Shown here one piece after another: positions 1-11,678 of a stretch of 64,000 nt of DNA (positions are counted from its first letter, which is position 1; every line of letters starts with the position of its first letter). A program made the position numbers and the translations under genes. The notes below the pieces were generated by a model. It was not told the origin of the DNA. It searched no databases and saw only the letters and a program-made list of their open reading frames with translations. Location of the stretch: the NCBI GenBank assembly GCA_003049465.1, contig PYSS01000142.1:26781-90780 (forward strand), read 5' to 3'. The DNA comes from Magnaporthiopsis rhizophila. Its lineage: Eukaryota; Ascomycota; Sordariomycetes; Magnaporthales; Magnaporthaceae.

Positions 1-693
1 TGGCCCGTCGGCATCGGCTGGCCCAAGGAGGAGGCCCCACCACAGGAGACGGCCGAGCAGCTGGAGGAGGCAAGCGCGAGCTCCACGGCCGAAGCAGAGA
101 GCAAGCTTCAAGGCGCGCAGGCCCATCAGGCGGTCGAGCAGCTTGGCGATAGGGGTGGCTCTGGTTCCGGCGTCGCCGCCGCCAAGGATGAGACCGCCGC
201 TGCCAAGGGCCACGACGGCGAGGTCGTCGAGAACAAGAACAAGTACGAGCAGGCCGCCAAGACGCTGGGGTACTGCACCGTCTGGGTCGGCACGACGCAG
301 GAGCGGTCGACGGAGCCGCCACCGCCCATCAAGTCGGACGGCGACGGCGACTCGTGGCGGCTAATGGAACCCGACGCGGGCATAGCCGTGGTGTACATGC
401 CGTTCCTGCCCAACGACAAGGTCGCCGACGTGGACCCGGCCTCGAGCGACTACATGAGCACCTGGAACTTCACGTACACGCCGGACCAGGTCGACAAGGT
501 GGTGGCGCTCGCAAAGGCCAACTACGGCGAGGGCAGGGAGCAGATCAAGGCCACGGTTCGCGCCGTCTACGAGCGCAAGAAGAGGCTGCGCGAGCAGAGG
601 GAGGAGGCCGCGCGTCGGGAGAGGTACCGCCGGCTCATCAGGCGTGGGGACGTCGGCAAGCTAGGCGAGTGGGAGGGGGACCACTTTAGTTGA
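1..693 (+). CDS. cPLA2-type phospholipase, C-terminal part (5' end outside window)
   Basis: The frame is open from the first base to the TGA ending at 693, giving 230 residues of a longer protein. Seen: WPVGIGWPK at the very start, then a low-complexity Ala/Glu insert, TVWVGTTQER at about residues 95-105, a WNFTYTPDQVDKVV stretch, and a basic Arg/Glu-rich tail. Family knowledge: these blocks are typical of the C-terminal end of fungal cytosolic phospholipase A2/lysophospholipase-like proteins, which hydrolyse acyl esters of phospholipids. The catalytic Ser and Asp lie upstream of the window, so activity cannot be judged. No intron is needed in the visible part. Confidence 0.7.
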   Translation, partial: WPVGIGWPKEEAPPQETAEQLEEASASSTAEAESKLQGAQAHQAVEQLGDRGGSGSGVAAAKDETAAAKGHDGEVVENKNKYEQAAKTLGYCTVWVGTTQERSTEPPPPIKSDGDGDSWRLMEPDAGIAVVYMPFLPNDKVADVDPASSDYMSTWNFTYTPDQVDKVVALAKANYGEGREQIKATVRAVYERKKRLREQREEAARRERYRRLIRRGDVGKLGEWEGDHFS

Positions 694-1274
694 TGATTGA
701 CGACAACATTGTTTGTTAGTTTCGTTGGAGAAAAAAAAAGGTATGGTGTTTGGAGGCCTTTTTGTACAACACATGTTTTTGTGGTGTTCGCCATGACCCA
801 CATATATAGATACCCAAGCTAGAACAAGATGGAATTCGCTTCTTTGAACCTTCTTCGTCACTTGCAGGACGTCCTGCGAGGTATCTTTGCTTTCAGAGCC
901 GCCGTTCGTGGAGCAAAGAACGAGGACAGGACGGTTTGGTGAGTGAACTGCGCAGGCGCCGGGAGTGTACATCGAGGGTCGACCTTCGGGACGTCTGTTA
1001 GGTATTCATGAGGCGAGACGGAGGCCATTTGGGAACTATGAAAGACTGTCTGTTGTCACGCCATGCATAGGGCGAAGTTATCCATGTGCTGCTTGCCAGT
1101 TAACTACCGGCTCGAGAAGGTTGTTTCTCTTTTGGGTGTATGCGTGTAATATCTAGCGGCTCGCTTCAGCACGCATACAGCGTAGATGCTACAGTTTTTG
1201 GCCAACATAAACGGGCGCTGGACGACGTAATCTCCACCACGTCCAAGTGAGATTCAAATATGTATGCCCTCGGT
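694..1274. other. Intergenic, convergent 3' ends
   Basis: Stretch between the phospholipase stop and the stop of the PPR-like gene on the other strand. I see no conserved reading frame, RNA gene or repeat; it should hold both 3' UTRs. Confidence 0.6.
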
Positions 1275-3518
1275 TCACCAACGGTACGGATCTCTAGCCC
1301 CGGCTTCACCGTCAGCGCCATCATCTGTAGGAGGTGCACGCATGGCCTCCTCGGTCCTGGCCGTGCTGTTGTCGGGGGAGGGGCCATCGGCGCTGATACT
1401 ATCCTTCTCAGGGCCGGCGGCCACGTCATCGGAGCGGGTGCTGCTCTCGGTCTGGACGGCGTTGCCTTGCACCTGCGTCGTATTCCTCCCAGTCTGCGCG
1501 CCACTGCTCTCCACCTCATGCCCAGTCTGCTCTTGCCGCCGCCGCCGCTGCTGCGGCGGCGGCGGCCCCCAAGAGCTGGCGCCGCCGTGGACCCGGGCCT
1601 TCTCCCAGAGCATCTTCCTGGCCGTGTTCGCAATGGCCTGGCCGCGCGCCTCGCATTCCTCGATGATGGCCCAGGTGGCGGCGTGCTCCTCGCGGATGCA
1701 GCGGCGCAGCAGCATGACGGCGGTCGCGGGCGTCAGCCACCCTCTCCGGCGCAGGTCGCGCGAGAAGGCGTTGCCCATCTCGTCCAGGTACCGGAGCGCC
1801 ACCTCGAGGCTGCCGCGCTCGGCGTAGATGCGCACCATGTGGTCGTACGTCTCCCTGCCGGGCTTGATGGCCAGCGCCGCCATCTCGGCCGCCAGGAACG
1901 CCGCCAGCCTGGGGTCCGGCTCGTGCATGCGGAGGAGCAGGTCAAAGGTAGCCAGGTTTGGCCCCGAGGGCGCGACCCTGCGCATGCCCTTGTACAGGTC
2001 GATGGCCTCCCGCTGGGCGCCGTGGTGGAGCATGCCCTCCATAACCACGTTGACGGCCGCAACCGGCACCTTCTCCCTGCGCTCCCGGGACCTGAAGAGC
2101 AGCCTCGGCATGCCGTGCACCACCATCTCGCGGTCCAGCCGCTGTAGGAGCCGGAAAATGGACCGCGTGCTCCCCGAGTCGGGCTCCATCCCGGCCTGGG
2201 CCATGATGCAGAGCACCCGCAGCGCGTTCTCGAACTCGTCCGATCCGGCGTAGCACTCGATCAGGGGTTCGTAGTGGTGCAGCCCCAGCTTGGTCCCGCG
2301 CGCGGCCAGGAGCCGGATCGACTGCGTCGCAAGCGCGGTGTCGCCCGCTCCGGACGCCGTGTTGAGCACGTTGAGCACCACGCCGTCTGGCGGGTTCAAC
2401 TGGTTCGTCTCGACCACCCGGTTCCACACAAACTTGGTGCCCTCGTAGTGCAGCCCGCGCGAGCAGCAGTCCAGGACGAAATACCATAGTATCGTGGGCG
2501 GCTCACGGCCATCATCCCGCTCCAGTCGGTGGTGAATTATCTGGAAGACCTCGTCGTAGAATCCTAGCTCCGCGAACGTATACGTAAAGATGTCGTAGAC
2601 CCAGTCCGGCACCTTCACCAGAGACTTGACCATGGACTCCAGCTTGTCCAGCGCGAGCTCGTACTGCCCGTCGCGGAGGAGCCCTATGGCAATGCTGTTG
2701 TGGTCCTCGAGCCTGAGAGCCAAGCCCCGCTTTTCAATATCTTTGAGGATCCAATTCCTCATCTCGTAGTCGGGGTGGATGGTGAGAGCCTGCGGATAAG
2801 GCGAGATGCGCATGTGTCAGCGATGAGAGCGGGCGTCCACGAAGCCAGTCGAAAGATGGCTATAGCCAGGCCCCTGGAAACGTACCCGCAGAGCGCTGCC
2901 ATACAGCTCCTGGGTGGGATCGACTCCGACATCCTGCATCTGGCCGAGCAGGTAGCGCACGGTGCCCGCGCTCCCGCGGGTGTTGGCCTGCGAGCGTATG
3001 AGGATGTCGAAGGCCAGCGGGTGGTAGCCGTCGCGGTTCTTGGACGAGATCTCCCGGCGCAGGCGCTTGGCCCAGGCGACGGCGTGGTTGGCGACCTCGG
3101 GGTTGTTGCGCATCGTGCGCAGCAGCTCCAGGGCCTTGCGCCGCTCGGCCAAGTGGCGCCGCTCCGCCGCCACCTTCCTCTGCGCCTGCGTCACCGTGTA
3201 CTGGGCCCTGTCCTCCACACCGTACCCATGGCGGCCCCAGAACTCGCCCAGCTTTGGGAAGTCGGGTTCTGGTGGTGGTGTTCGTTGTGGTGGCGGGTCG
3301 GAGCTCGGGCGGCCGTGCGCGGGGTCGGGAGAGGCCGACGGGGTCACCGAGGAGTAGAGGCGATGCTGGCAGCGGCTGGGTTGCAAAGGGCGTGGCCTGC
3401 CCTGGGCGAAGGCGCATGGTGCCGACAGAGCCCTGGCGAGAGCTGCCGGGTCGACTGAGGGGCACAAACAGTGCCATAGCCCGTCAATGGTGAGGGTCGT
3501 GGCGCGGGTGTTGAACAT
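1275..3518 (-). CDS. Mitochondrial PPR-like (pentatricopeptide/helical repeat) protein
   Basis: Two exons, complement(join(1275..2789, 2886..3518)), 715 residues. The 96-bp intron has donor GTACGT, branch CTGAC and acceptor CAG in phase 0. The ATG at 3518 is the first ATG; the frame stays open upstream but has no ATG there. The N-terminus is rich in Arg, Ser and Ala with almost no acidic residues, as in mitochondrial presequences. The middle holds helical-repeat stretches such as LRTMRNNPEVANHAV, YELALDKLESMV and YDHMVRIYAERGSLEVALRYLDEM, the last being a good PPR match. The C-terminus is a disordered Pro/Gln/Arg/Ser tail. Fungal relatives act in mitochondrial mRNA maturation or translation; the specific RNA target is unknown. 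Confidence 0.75.
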
Positions 3519-4316
3519 TGAGCTGGCGTGGCGCCCATTCCGAGGGATTTTGGGCTGCCACTTCAAAGCTTTTGATTTGGTATCGTGTTGCAGGCCAAGG
3601 GGGCCTCAATCCATTTTCCTTGTCTGTGTTTTTTCATCACCAAAAAAGCTATGACAGGGGAGCTCTCGTCATCGGGCAATCCTTGAGCGGCGGCTGCACG
3701 CAAGGGACCCGCTGTGGATCCTCTTGGACCAGGAAGTCGAAGACGGGAGCGTGATCACGTGGTATAACACATGGGCGTCTACCGCAACGGCATCAGGGTA
3801 AAATGGCAAAAAGAACAGTGGTGATGGAGAGAATTGCTGCGTTGGTTTATTTTCTGTTGAGTGAGGTACGTGGTGAAGATGCAGCTTGGGAACCGGACCT
3901 CTCATGATGTTGCTGGCCATATTCAGCACCTAGCGTTTTCACTTAGTTCGGGCGCCTTGGGAGTATAGACGGCGCCATAGAGAACGTGCTACCCCTGTCA
4001 CACCCCTCCACGCTTTAAGGGCGAAGAAAACCAGCTCGTAAAACAGTCCGGTATGCCTCTCCAGTCCCTTCCAAATAGCTCCTGACCTCCACACCCGTTG
4101 CCGCCCTTCCCTCCAAATCCCTCTCCGCACCTCAAACAACATTTGGCAGAGGCTGCAAAGGGGGAACACGTATCCAGGGAAATGCGCCGTAGGCTTGTTT
4201 TGGGTATAAATCGGTGGGTCGGTCTGAGTCTAGTATCATCGGATTTGTTTCCGCAAACGCCGAGAACGGCGGCAGCGGCAGCGGCAGCGGGTTCGTCTTC
4301 CCCCCTGGGATTCCTT
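3519..4316. other. Intergenic, PPR promoter and LSM4 3' region
   Basis: No supported gene. The part near 3,519-3,950 should carry the promoter of the PPR-like gene (minus strand) and the part near 4,000-4,316 the 3' UTR of LSM4. Short frames here lack conserved sequence. Confidence 0.55.
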
Positions 4317-4998
4317 TTATTGTCCACCGCCCCCTCGTCCCCTACCACCGCGAGCACCTCCCCTTCCACGGCCACCCCGTCCCCTGTCACCGCCGCCGCC
4401 TCCGCCACCACCACCACCCCGGTGGCCATGGTCGCCGCCTCCTCCTCCTCCGCGATGATGGTGGCCTCCGCCACGGCCGCCGCGGAAGCCGCTGTGTTGG
4501 CCTTGCTGTTGCTGATGTTGCTGCTGCTCCTTTACCAGGTCGATGACCTCGTCCGGGACTCGGAGATATTTTATCTGGCAGGTTTAAACATTTGTAACAG
4601 AGAGTGTGAGCCCAGGGTCCAGTCCAGTTGGAGGGACGGGACGAGAGACAAAAAAAAGAGAGAATAGAAACAGCGAACATTGTTGCCCTTGACGTATATC
4701 TCAGGTAACCGCATAAACTTGTCGCCCTCGGGGCTCGTCTGCACCACCTCCTTCATCGTGAGGTTCATCCACGTGTCGCACATGACCAGGTGGCCGTTAA
4801 GAGTCTCGCCGTTCTTGAGCTCCACCATCATAGCGTGGCCCTGCGCCGCGTTGAGGAGCCCGAGCGGTAGCTGGAGGGACGGAGGGGAGTAAGTGGTCAG
4901 CGGATGCTCAACATGTCCGGTGTCGCTCCGGGCGGGGTGGGGGCTTCAAAAGAGAGAACAAAAAAAAATTATCGACGGCTGGTGGGCGCACTCACCAT
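4317..4998 (-). CDS. LSM4: U6 snRNA-associated Sm-like protein LSm4
   Basis: Three exons, complement(join(4317..4574, 4679..4870, 4996..4998)), 150 residues. The first exon is only the ATG, followed by a perfect GTGAGT donor (125-bp intron). Exon 2 carries the Sm fold: LPLGLLNAAQGHAMMVELKN at its start, then MCDTWMNLTMKEVV (Sm1) and the first part of Sm2; exon 3 continues with IKYLRVPDEVIDLV. The second intron has a weak GTTCGC donor and CAG acceptor. The tail is Gln-rich, then a long Gly/Arg (RGG) run, as in other LSm4 proteins. LSm4 belongs to the LSm1-7 ring (cytoplasmic decapping) and the LSm2-8 ring (nuclear U6 snRNP); the RGG tail is known to promote P-body assembly. Confidence 0.93.
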
Positions 4999-5719
4999 GG
5001 TGTCAGAGGGTATTGGGCTTCGCCCGTGGGTTGTGCAGAAGGATTGCTTGGTCAAAGGAGTGTCGGCGGGCTCCGGCGAGATATTGGAAACGGATGTTTG
5101 GCCAAGCTCGATGGGCTAAGGTGGAGAGCTGCGTAGGTGGGCGGTCGGGCTGGTGGGGCAGACGTCGATTTGCGCGCTTGGCGTTATTGGCTGGTGACGC
5201 CACCAGTGGCTTTTGGCATCGACGGCGCTATAAAAGGCCAGGAAGTTGGTGAAAGAATGCACGTGATATCAATTCTAAACTCGGAACAAAAGCTACATGG
5301 ACACAAAAACAAATATCGACTGAAAACAGCCAAGACAACTTCCTTCCCCGAATGCTGCTGGGTTCAAGCACTTCATCACATCCTTCCAGACTCCATCCAA
5401 AGCCGAGGAGACTACCATGACCACCATGTAGAGACTACCTACCTAGTGGGCACATAAAGCCAAACCGGCGGGGCGGGTCCTGCAGGCCCCGGGGTCAAGG
5501 CTGGCTGGGTACCCAGCTACGCAGCCGACGTAACTAATTTCCCCTGCGGCAGCTTGGTTCGGTAAGAAAAACAATGTCCGCCCCGTCCTGACTACTTTAG
5601 TCCTCCTGTTTAGGCATTCTCGCGGCTCTTTCGGTAGCTCGCCTGTAGCGACAACAAAGTCAGCAGACGCTCATTTGCCTATTCTTACGCAGTAAAATAG
5701 CAATAACTACATCATAGGA
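4999..5719. other. LSM4 upstream region
   Basis: Between the LSM4 start codon and the 3' end of the GVP36-like gene. A CCAAT motif on the minus strand lies near 5,184 (ATTGG on +), about 190 bases upstream of the LSM4 ATG. A TATAAAAGG string near 5,231 points to the plus strand, where no gene follows. Nothing else is supported. Confidence 0.5.
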
Positions 5720-7200
5720 TCAGCGCAGCGCGTAACCCGGACCGCGACTTGCCTCCTGTTCGACCTGGAGACCCTCAATAAGAGGCGCAAGCTCCGACAG
5801 GATCTCGTAGGCTTTCTTGTGGTACTCCATCTGGGCGGCCACGAGCTCGGCAAGGTTGCGGAGGGGCTCGGGCGTGTCCAGGACCTGGGCATGGGGGTGG
5901 AAAGGATGCATTGTCAGTATTGAGGGCGACGTCGATGGATGGATCCTGGGGTTGGCACACTCACGTTCTTCATAACACCCACGGCCTCCTCGGTCTGGGT
6001 GACGAACTCGTCCTCGGCCTTCTCGATCTCCTCCTGCGCCTCGGGGCTGAGCTCGTGGTCGTCGTGGGCGTCGGAGCGGATGGGCGAGGCCGGACCGGCG
6101 GCGCCACCGCCGACGGTGGGCAGCTTCCAGGTGGTACCCTTGGCGCGGGCCTTGGCCGCGTCGAGCGTGAGGCGGGAGCGCTCGACGTTGCGGCGGGCGC
6201 GCTGGGCGAAGAGCAGGTTGGTGTTGAGCGTCGTGTTCCAGCCGGCCAGGAAGCTGCGCTGGATCTGGTTGTCCTGCGCCAGCCGCGCCTCGCCCACGCG
6301 CTCCGAGGCGAGCGCGTACTTCTCGAGCGCTGTCGCGAGCGGGTCCTCGCCCGCGCCCGCGTGCGCCTGGTGCAGCGCCTGGCTGCTGGCCAGCGACGCC
6401 CGCGCGATCGCGTGCGAGAACGTCTTGGGCTGCGGCTTGGCCGCCGGCGGGGCAGTCAGTGCCGCCTGCGCCTCGGCGGGGGACGTCGCCGACGAGAGCA
6501 GCGTCACTTTTTCGCTGACCGTCCTGCCGAGGTCCGAGAAGGTCTCCTTGATATTGGGCGGGTAGTCGTACGGCTCATTTGAGTATTGGGTGCTGCGGGT
6601 CAGGGCGCAGGCGTATTTTGTCAGCCTTGTTGTCCGTCGGCCTCTGTCCGTCCTTACTCGTCCACTCTATTCTTCCCATCAAAGCGGGGCATGATGAACA
6701 GACGCCAGCGAGGAGCAGCGGCCATCTCCGGCATAACATGGACGTGTGCTAGGACTTCCGGGGATCTTACGTGACGGCAAGCATCTTCTGGTGCACGTTC
6801 TTCAGTGCATCGACCCGCTTCTCAAGATCGATGTAGTCGGGCGGCAGCTGGGTCTAAGACGGCGAGCGCACAGGGGCCGGTCAGCCTGGCTGATTGAAGG
6901 GCACGTGGTGGCTAGGTGGCATTCTCTTTCTAACCTTGTCCTCGACCTGTCCGAGCTGCTCCTTGGTGTATTGGAACGTGCGGGAGGCGAAGGGGGTGAT
7001 AGACGCCCCCAGCGAGCTGTGCCGTGGATGAGTAGCGCCGCGTTAGCTTGCATATCCGAGACCGTGGCCATGGAGAGCGGGCGCGATGTCGTCGTCATCG
7101 CCGTCATCACAACAGCTGGCTGGCAAGTTGGCGGAGGATAAAAAAATAAAAAAATAAAAAAAACTCACGTAACGCTCTTGCTGAGGTACTTGAAATCCAT
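5720..7200 (-). CDS. Gvp36-family BAR-domain protein
   Basis: Five exons, complement(join(5720..5884, 5965..6592, 6771..6853, 6935..7016, 7169..7200)), 329 residues; all introns GT-AG (80, 178, 81, 152 bp) and all phases agree. Seen in order: short hydrophobic/basic start MDFKYLSKSV, FQYTKEQLGQVEDK, TQLPPDYIDLEKRVDALK, QYSNEPYDYPPNIKETF, then the long central exon with ASLASSQALHQ and LATALEKYALASERVGEAR. Family knowledge: Gvp36 is a Golgi/endosomal BAR protein that binds curved membranes and works in vesicle traffic, endocytosis and vacuole biology in yeast. The conserved blocks cover the whole length, so the model looks complete. The 178-bp intron is the longest of the genes seen here. Confidence 0.88.
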
Positions 7201-7888
7201 CTTGGCCGTCTTTTTGGTGCTGCTAATCCGGGGACGATGGGCAGGAAGGCAGAGATGCTGTGTAGCTGGCGGTCTCGAAATGAGCTGTTGATTGAGGGCA
7301 ACCTATCGAGTTGTCGAGGCTGGACAGCAGGTGCAGAGCTTGGATTGTGGTGATGTTCAAGCTGACCTCTTACGTAGGCGTGCCCTCCTCAGGCGAGCCA
7401 AGCAGCATGGGTGCCGGGGTAACGCCTTGAGGGGTTTGGATTAGGTCTGAAATGCAGGCACCGGGTGGGGGAGGTGGAGCCCAACTTCCCCTCCATCAAG
7501 GCGGTCAGTCCTGGACAGGCCGCTGACCTTCGTCTGCACGTGCTAATGTTTTGATCGGAGCACACAGAGCTCCATCTGGCTGGGATCCCTAGTCTGGATA
7601 GGACGCTGCCGTTCGTGTCCTCAATCATCTCATAAAGGTGCCAAGAAGAAAAAAAGAAGGGAAAAAAAAAAAAAAAAAAAAAAAGAAAGACAAAAAGCGC
7701 GCTCACTGCAGGGTTAATGGCTGTTCCATCTCTCGGACTTCGAAGCCGCATCCAAGGTGAAGTAAAACGCACGATTTATACCCAGAAACGCTTTTCTCCC
7801 CCACGGACTCGCACGGGCAAAAGATGTTGTGCAGTTCCTCCCGTCTGCCAAGCCTAGCTTAGCCTGGACACTAGTCTAGGTAGGTAGT
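7201..7888. other. Intergenic with A-rich tract
   Basis: Holds the GVP36 promoter and the N-acetylglutamate synthase 3' UTR. An almost pure A run with a few G lies at about 7,649-7,690. Frames crossing it are low-complexity Phe or Lys runs and not genes. Confidence 0.55.
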
Positions 7889-10080
7889 CTAGTCGACTAT
7901 GTGCTTATTATCGGCCCACGACGGCTGCACGCGCCGGCAGACGTCCTCATAGTCGGCCAGCCGGTCCTGGTCCCAGTCCGGTGTCGTCCAGAACATGGTC
8001 CAGTTGGAGTCCTCGAGCTTCTTGAAGCCTCGCGACCGCTCAAAATACCAACGGTTGACGGGGTTGTCCTTGCGGCTGCGCCAACACACGCCCTCAGGGA
8101 AGCAGGTGCGCACCATGGCGTTGAACACCATGTCCGCCACCCCTCCCGCGCCCTGTCTCTTGCGCAGGACCGCGAACTTGTCCAGGTAGGGGACCAGGCG
8201 CCCCTGCCGCTGGGCCTCGTCGAACGACAGGCCCGCGGGCGCCTCCCACGTTAGGATCGCCCCGCCGTCGTACTCGCCCGCGATGATGACGCCGGCCAGG
8301 CTGTCGCTGACCCGCCCGAGGTAGTCCCGTACGTCCAGCGGCCGCCCAAACGAGTCGTCGATGAGGTGCACGAGCCGCGGCAGGTCTATGCAAGTGTCCG
8401 TCAGCCGGGGCCGCGGAGCCCCCAGCGATGGCGGTACCCAGAGCTGCTGTCGTGGGTCTGGGATGATGGCCAGGGGCAGTCCGCGCTTGGCCAGAGTCGT
8501 CCTTGAGAGGGGTGACAAGTCCTGTGGGCTTTGTTCTTGCTGCTGCTGCTGTGGCTGCTGCGGCTGCTTCTCCTCCCACTCCCTTCCGTCCTTCCTGTTA
8601 CGTGACGCCGCGATTCTGCCCAGAGGCAACGATGACGAAAGGACCGACCGATCCGTCAAGAGGTTATAGATGAGCGGGTTTTTGGCCTTCCTAGTCCCTG
8701 TAGTACCTAGAAACCCAAAATCTTGGTTCTGGGCCTCACTATCTCGCTTCTTGGTTCGAGGGATGTTGATATTGGCAGCTTCCTTGGGCGTTGTCATCAA
8801 AACGGAGGATGTGGACGGCAGCATGGCGAGTATGTTTCTGGTGAGCTCGAGGTTTTCCGAGTGCTTCTTGCGGATGAAATCTGGCGACAAGGCCTTGGCT
8901 CTAGAACCAGTTCCATGTAGCCCACTGTCGGGTATCGAATGGATGTCCTCGAGGGACGAATTGAACTCATCGGTCATGTTCAGGAAAATGTGGGCGCCTC
9001 CCGGTCGATTCCGCGCTGGAGTGCCGCCCAAGGGGTCGATCAGAATGACTCTGGCAACCGTTGCCTTGGGTACAGGTCTGAACGATGCCGTAGTCGCAGT
9101 CGGATCCTGCCGAGACGGGAACTGCATCCCGCTGAGATACCTCGCTAGGGCTAGAAGCAGCTCGTTGGAATTGACAGGCACCGCGATGGACGCGTCGGTC
9201 GAGGTCGCGTACGATGGCACGACGACGATGGACGCATCACGCAGCGGGGAGATCAACGGCTCCTCGAAGGCGACGAAGATGCCGCCGGCGAGAAACCGAG
9301 AAGAGGTGTGAGTGGTTGGCGCAATGCCCAAGAGCGAATCGACCACTCGGTTGTGGCGGCCCTTGCCCGTGGCCGCAAGTACGCGCTCCGTCTGCTCGGT
9401 GACAGTCGACCACCACTCGGCCCTGCTTCCAGCGACCTCGGGCTCGCAGTCGATCACTACTATGCTCGGCATGCCCAGCGCCCGGAGCTGCCGCAGAGTC
9501 TTCCCGAGGGCGCCGAGGGTCTCATGGTTGATGGACTGGGGCTCCCGTATCTTGACGAGGGCGACATGGGGAATTTTCTCCTTGGCGGGAGCGTCTAGTC
9601 CCGGAGCAGCTGCGGCTGCAGCTACCTGGACGGTCGTTTCATGGCCTGCCTTTGGTTTGGCGGAAGGAGAAGACGCGGCCGGGCCGAAGCTTTGCAGGTA
9701 CTGCCTCGTGTCTCGCTTCGTCGGTGACGACTCGAAGACGGACATGAGGAGATCCCTGTCCTCTGAGGGCTGCTCTGCCATCCAGCGCGGGACTGGGGGC
9801 CAGAGAGAGCTCAGGTCGACGTCTTTGACGGCGGCAGACCCGCGAGTCGAGACATGAGGGCGGCTCACAGCCGACGGTGTCGCCGCTCGTCCGGTCGACT
9901 TTGAGCGCCGACATCCATATGCCCCGCCAAGGCGGGCCTACAAGTTGTCGCCGTTAGTGGCAGCTTCCAAAACGTGGAACGCAGAGCTCGCCGAAGTCGG
10001 ACCTTGGGATGGCTATGATGGCCACTCCTTACCTGCCGGGCAATTGAGGTTGCCTTGTTCCAGGCGGTGCTTCGCATCAT
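7889..10080 (-). CDS. ARG2: Mitochondrial N-acetylglutamate synthase (amino-acid acetyltransferase)
   Basis: Two exons, complement(join(7889..9937, 10033..10080)), 698 residues. Exon 1 codes only 16 residues, MMRSTAWNKATSIARQ, a basic, acid-free amphipathic mitochondrial presequence; the 95-bp intron has GTAAGG and TAG ends in phase 0. Exon 2 has a poorly conserved linker, VALVKIREPQSI (start of the kinase-like domain), VARVILIDPLGG, LPSTSSVLMTTP, the block KNPLIYNLLTDRSVLSSSLP, and the C-terminal acetyltransferase domain with IDLPRLVHLIDDSF, LAGVIIAGEYDGGAILTWE, PYLDKFAVL and NPVNRWYFERSRG. It makes N-acetylglutamate from glutamate and acetyl-CoA, the first step of arginine synthesis; in yeast it works in complex with the kinase/reductase. 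The Neurospora counterpart is arg-14. Confidence 0.93.
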
Positions 10081-10177
10081 TCTTCAGAAAACATGACTGT
10101 CGGGAAGAGAAAGAAGGCGAAATTGAGAGGGATCGCGGAGTTAAGGCATCATTTTGGCTGGTGTTGAAAACCAATAT

Positions 10178-10599
10178 ATAAGCATTCTGCACAGTGTAAA
10201 ACACAGTGTATTATAAATTATATAATAAAAATTAAATTAAATAATTGCTAATACAACGGTAAATAGTTATCTTACTATTTATATATTAATACGTAAAATA
10301 AGTTGTTATTTAAATTAACTCTTTTTATAATTTTATTTTTAATTTTATTTTATACTTAATGTACGTATATTTTTTTAAATTTACTTTTTATAAATAATTA
10401 TACTACGTTTTTGCATAGTATTTTTAAGGGCTGTTTATTATATAAATCTTACTTTTAAATATTACAAATTAATTTACCTTATAATTTTCCCCTTTATATT
10501 CGATTTTTAATTACTTTATTAGAACTGTGCATTTTCCTGGATTTGCATAGGGAACCAGGTGCCTGGAAAGGGGGGTGGCCGATGAGGGGTGCACTGACT
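10178..10599. mobile_element. Truncated copy of the pogo/Fot-like MITE
   Basis: AT-rich sequence matching the right half of the complete element at 42,287-42,705, including the shared CACAGTGTATTATAAATTAT string and the terminal GGGGTGCACTGACT followed by TA at 10,600-10,601. The left half is missing; the match starts near 10,178, about 100 bases upstream of the N-acetylglutamate synthase ATG, so the fragment may lie in that promoter. Confidence 0.75.
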
Positions 10600-10888
10600 T
10601 ACCTCCTTAACACTGCCACGAATTTAAAAATGATACAACCATGTGAAGTGAATGATTTAAATGTTAGGGTTGTGCTTGAAAATGTAATGAATGTTTCCTA
10701 TAAAACTGAAAAGAACATAATGAAAATATAAAAAACCATGCCGCCCAAACGCCTAAACCCTCAATTTACCAGCATGCTACCTGATCATATGCATACGCAA
10801 GTACCTACTTATCACCCTTTCTGCTTGGGAAATGCCATTGTAGTTACCCCTTCCAACTACTGTATTTAGTTTGTCCCCGGTGCTGATT

Positions 10889-11678
10889 TCATGCTCGGAA
10901 AACCACTGCCCTCTTGGTATTCGTGCCCTTTTTACCGGATTCCGTGGTCTTGCCGGGGGTCGTCTTCTGACCGGGGGGTGTCGTCGTGCCAGCTCTCACG
11001 GGGCAAGCGTTCGGGGCCTTCCCGAGCTTACCGGGGCCTGGAGCGTTACCTGCAATCTTGCCGGTCGGAGCTCCCTTCGAAGTGACCTGACTGGCGGTAG
11101 TCCTTTTGACATCTCGGATGTGGAGGCTTTGATCGTAATAGTAGCAAAGCAAGCTCACAGGGTCTTGAACCTGCCATTCTCTGGTGGCGGACTTGTAAAG
11201 ATCGTAAACCTTGCCAGAATGGTCAGCAACAACTAAGCTGCCGTCCGCTTTGTATGTGGGGGTGCTGAAGAAGGGTGAGGCGGAGCTTGATCCCTTGGAA
11301 TCCTTCTTAGAACCCTTCTTGGAGTCCTTCTTGGAATCCTTTTTGGAACCTCCTTTGGAAGAAGATTCCCCTCCATTATCTCCACCACCTCCCTTCCCTC
11401 CGCCTCCTTTCTCCCACGTGGCCTTGTCCACAAACTCACTCGAAAGCTTCCCTTTTTTGACACGAGTCCATCCAATGATGGCATTCCAAGGGACTCCATA
11501 TACCGCCGAAAATTCTTCTTCGCCAGCGTGGGGATTTATGCGGTTAATCGAGTTATAGTATCGGTTGACATCGACGTAATAAACATTGCCGACGGAGGAT
11601 CGATCTTGTAAATATACGCATCCGCGCTCTTCTTGGCAAACGTCTTGGCGACGTTAGTGCTGCTCGTGGTCGATAGAT
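10889..11678 (-). pseudogene. Enterotoxin-A-like ADP-ribosyltransferase, 3' part of a split gene
   Basis: Minus-strand coding remnant running from the outer edge of retroelement Z to a stop at 10,889. Right at the Z junction it has the Ser-Thr-Thr motif region and the following helix and strand expected for the heat-labile enterotoxin A / cholera toxin A fold. An apparent one-base frameshift lies near 11,590. The downstream frame stays open for about 230 codons and ends in a Gly-rich segment, a Lys/Asp/Ser repeat (KKDSKKDSKKGSKKDSK) and a basic Pro/Gly/Thr tail. Family knowledge: fungal members are usually secreted and attach ADP-ribose to host proteins. The 5' part of the same gene is at 39,211-39,480. 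Insertion plus frameshift make it non-functional as it stands; no repaired form is given. Confidence 0.75.

Noticed and set aside
1260..2147. 295-codon frame antisense to the PPR-like gene
   Set aside because: Shadow of a GC-rich coding exon; the minus strand carries the PPR-type helices.
5911..6582. 223-codon Leu/Arg-rich frame antisense to the GVP36 exon
   Set aside because: Composition is that of the reverse strand of an Ala/Glu-rich exon; the BAR protein on the minus strand is clear.
7389..7772. 127-codon minus-strand frame
   Set aside because: Half of it is a Phe run read from the poly-A tract; no conservation expected.
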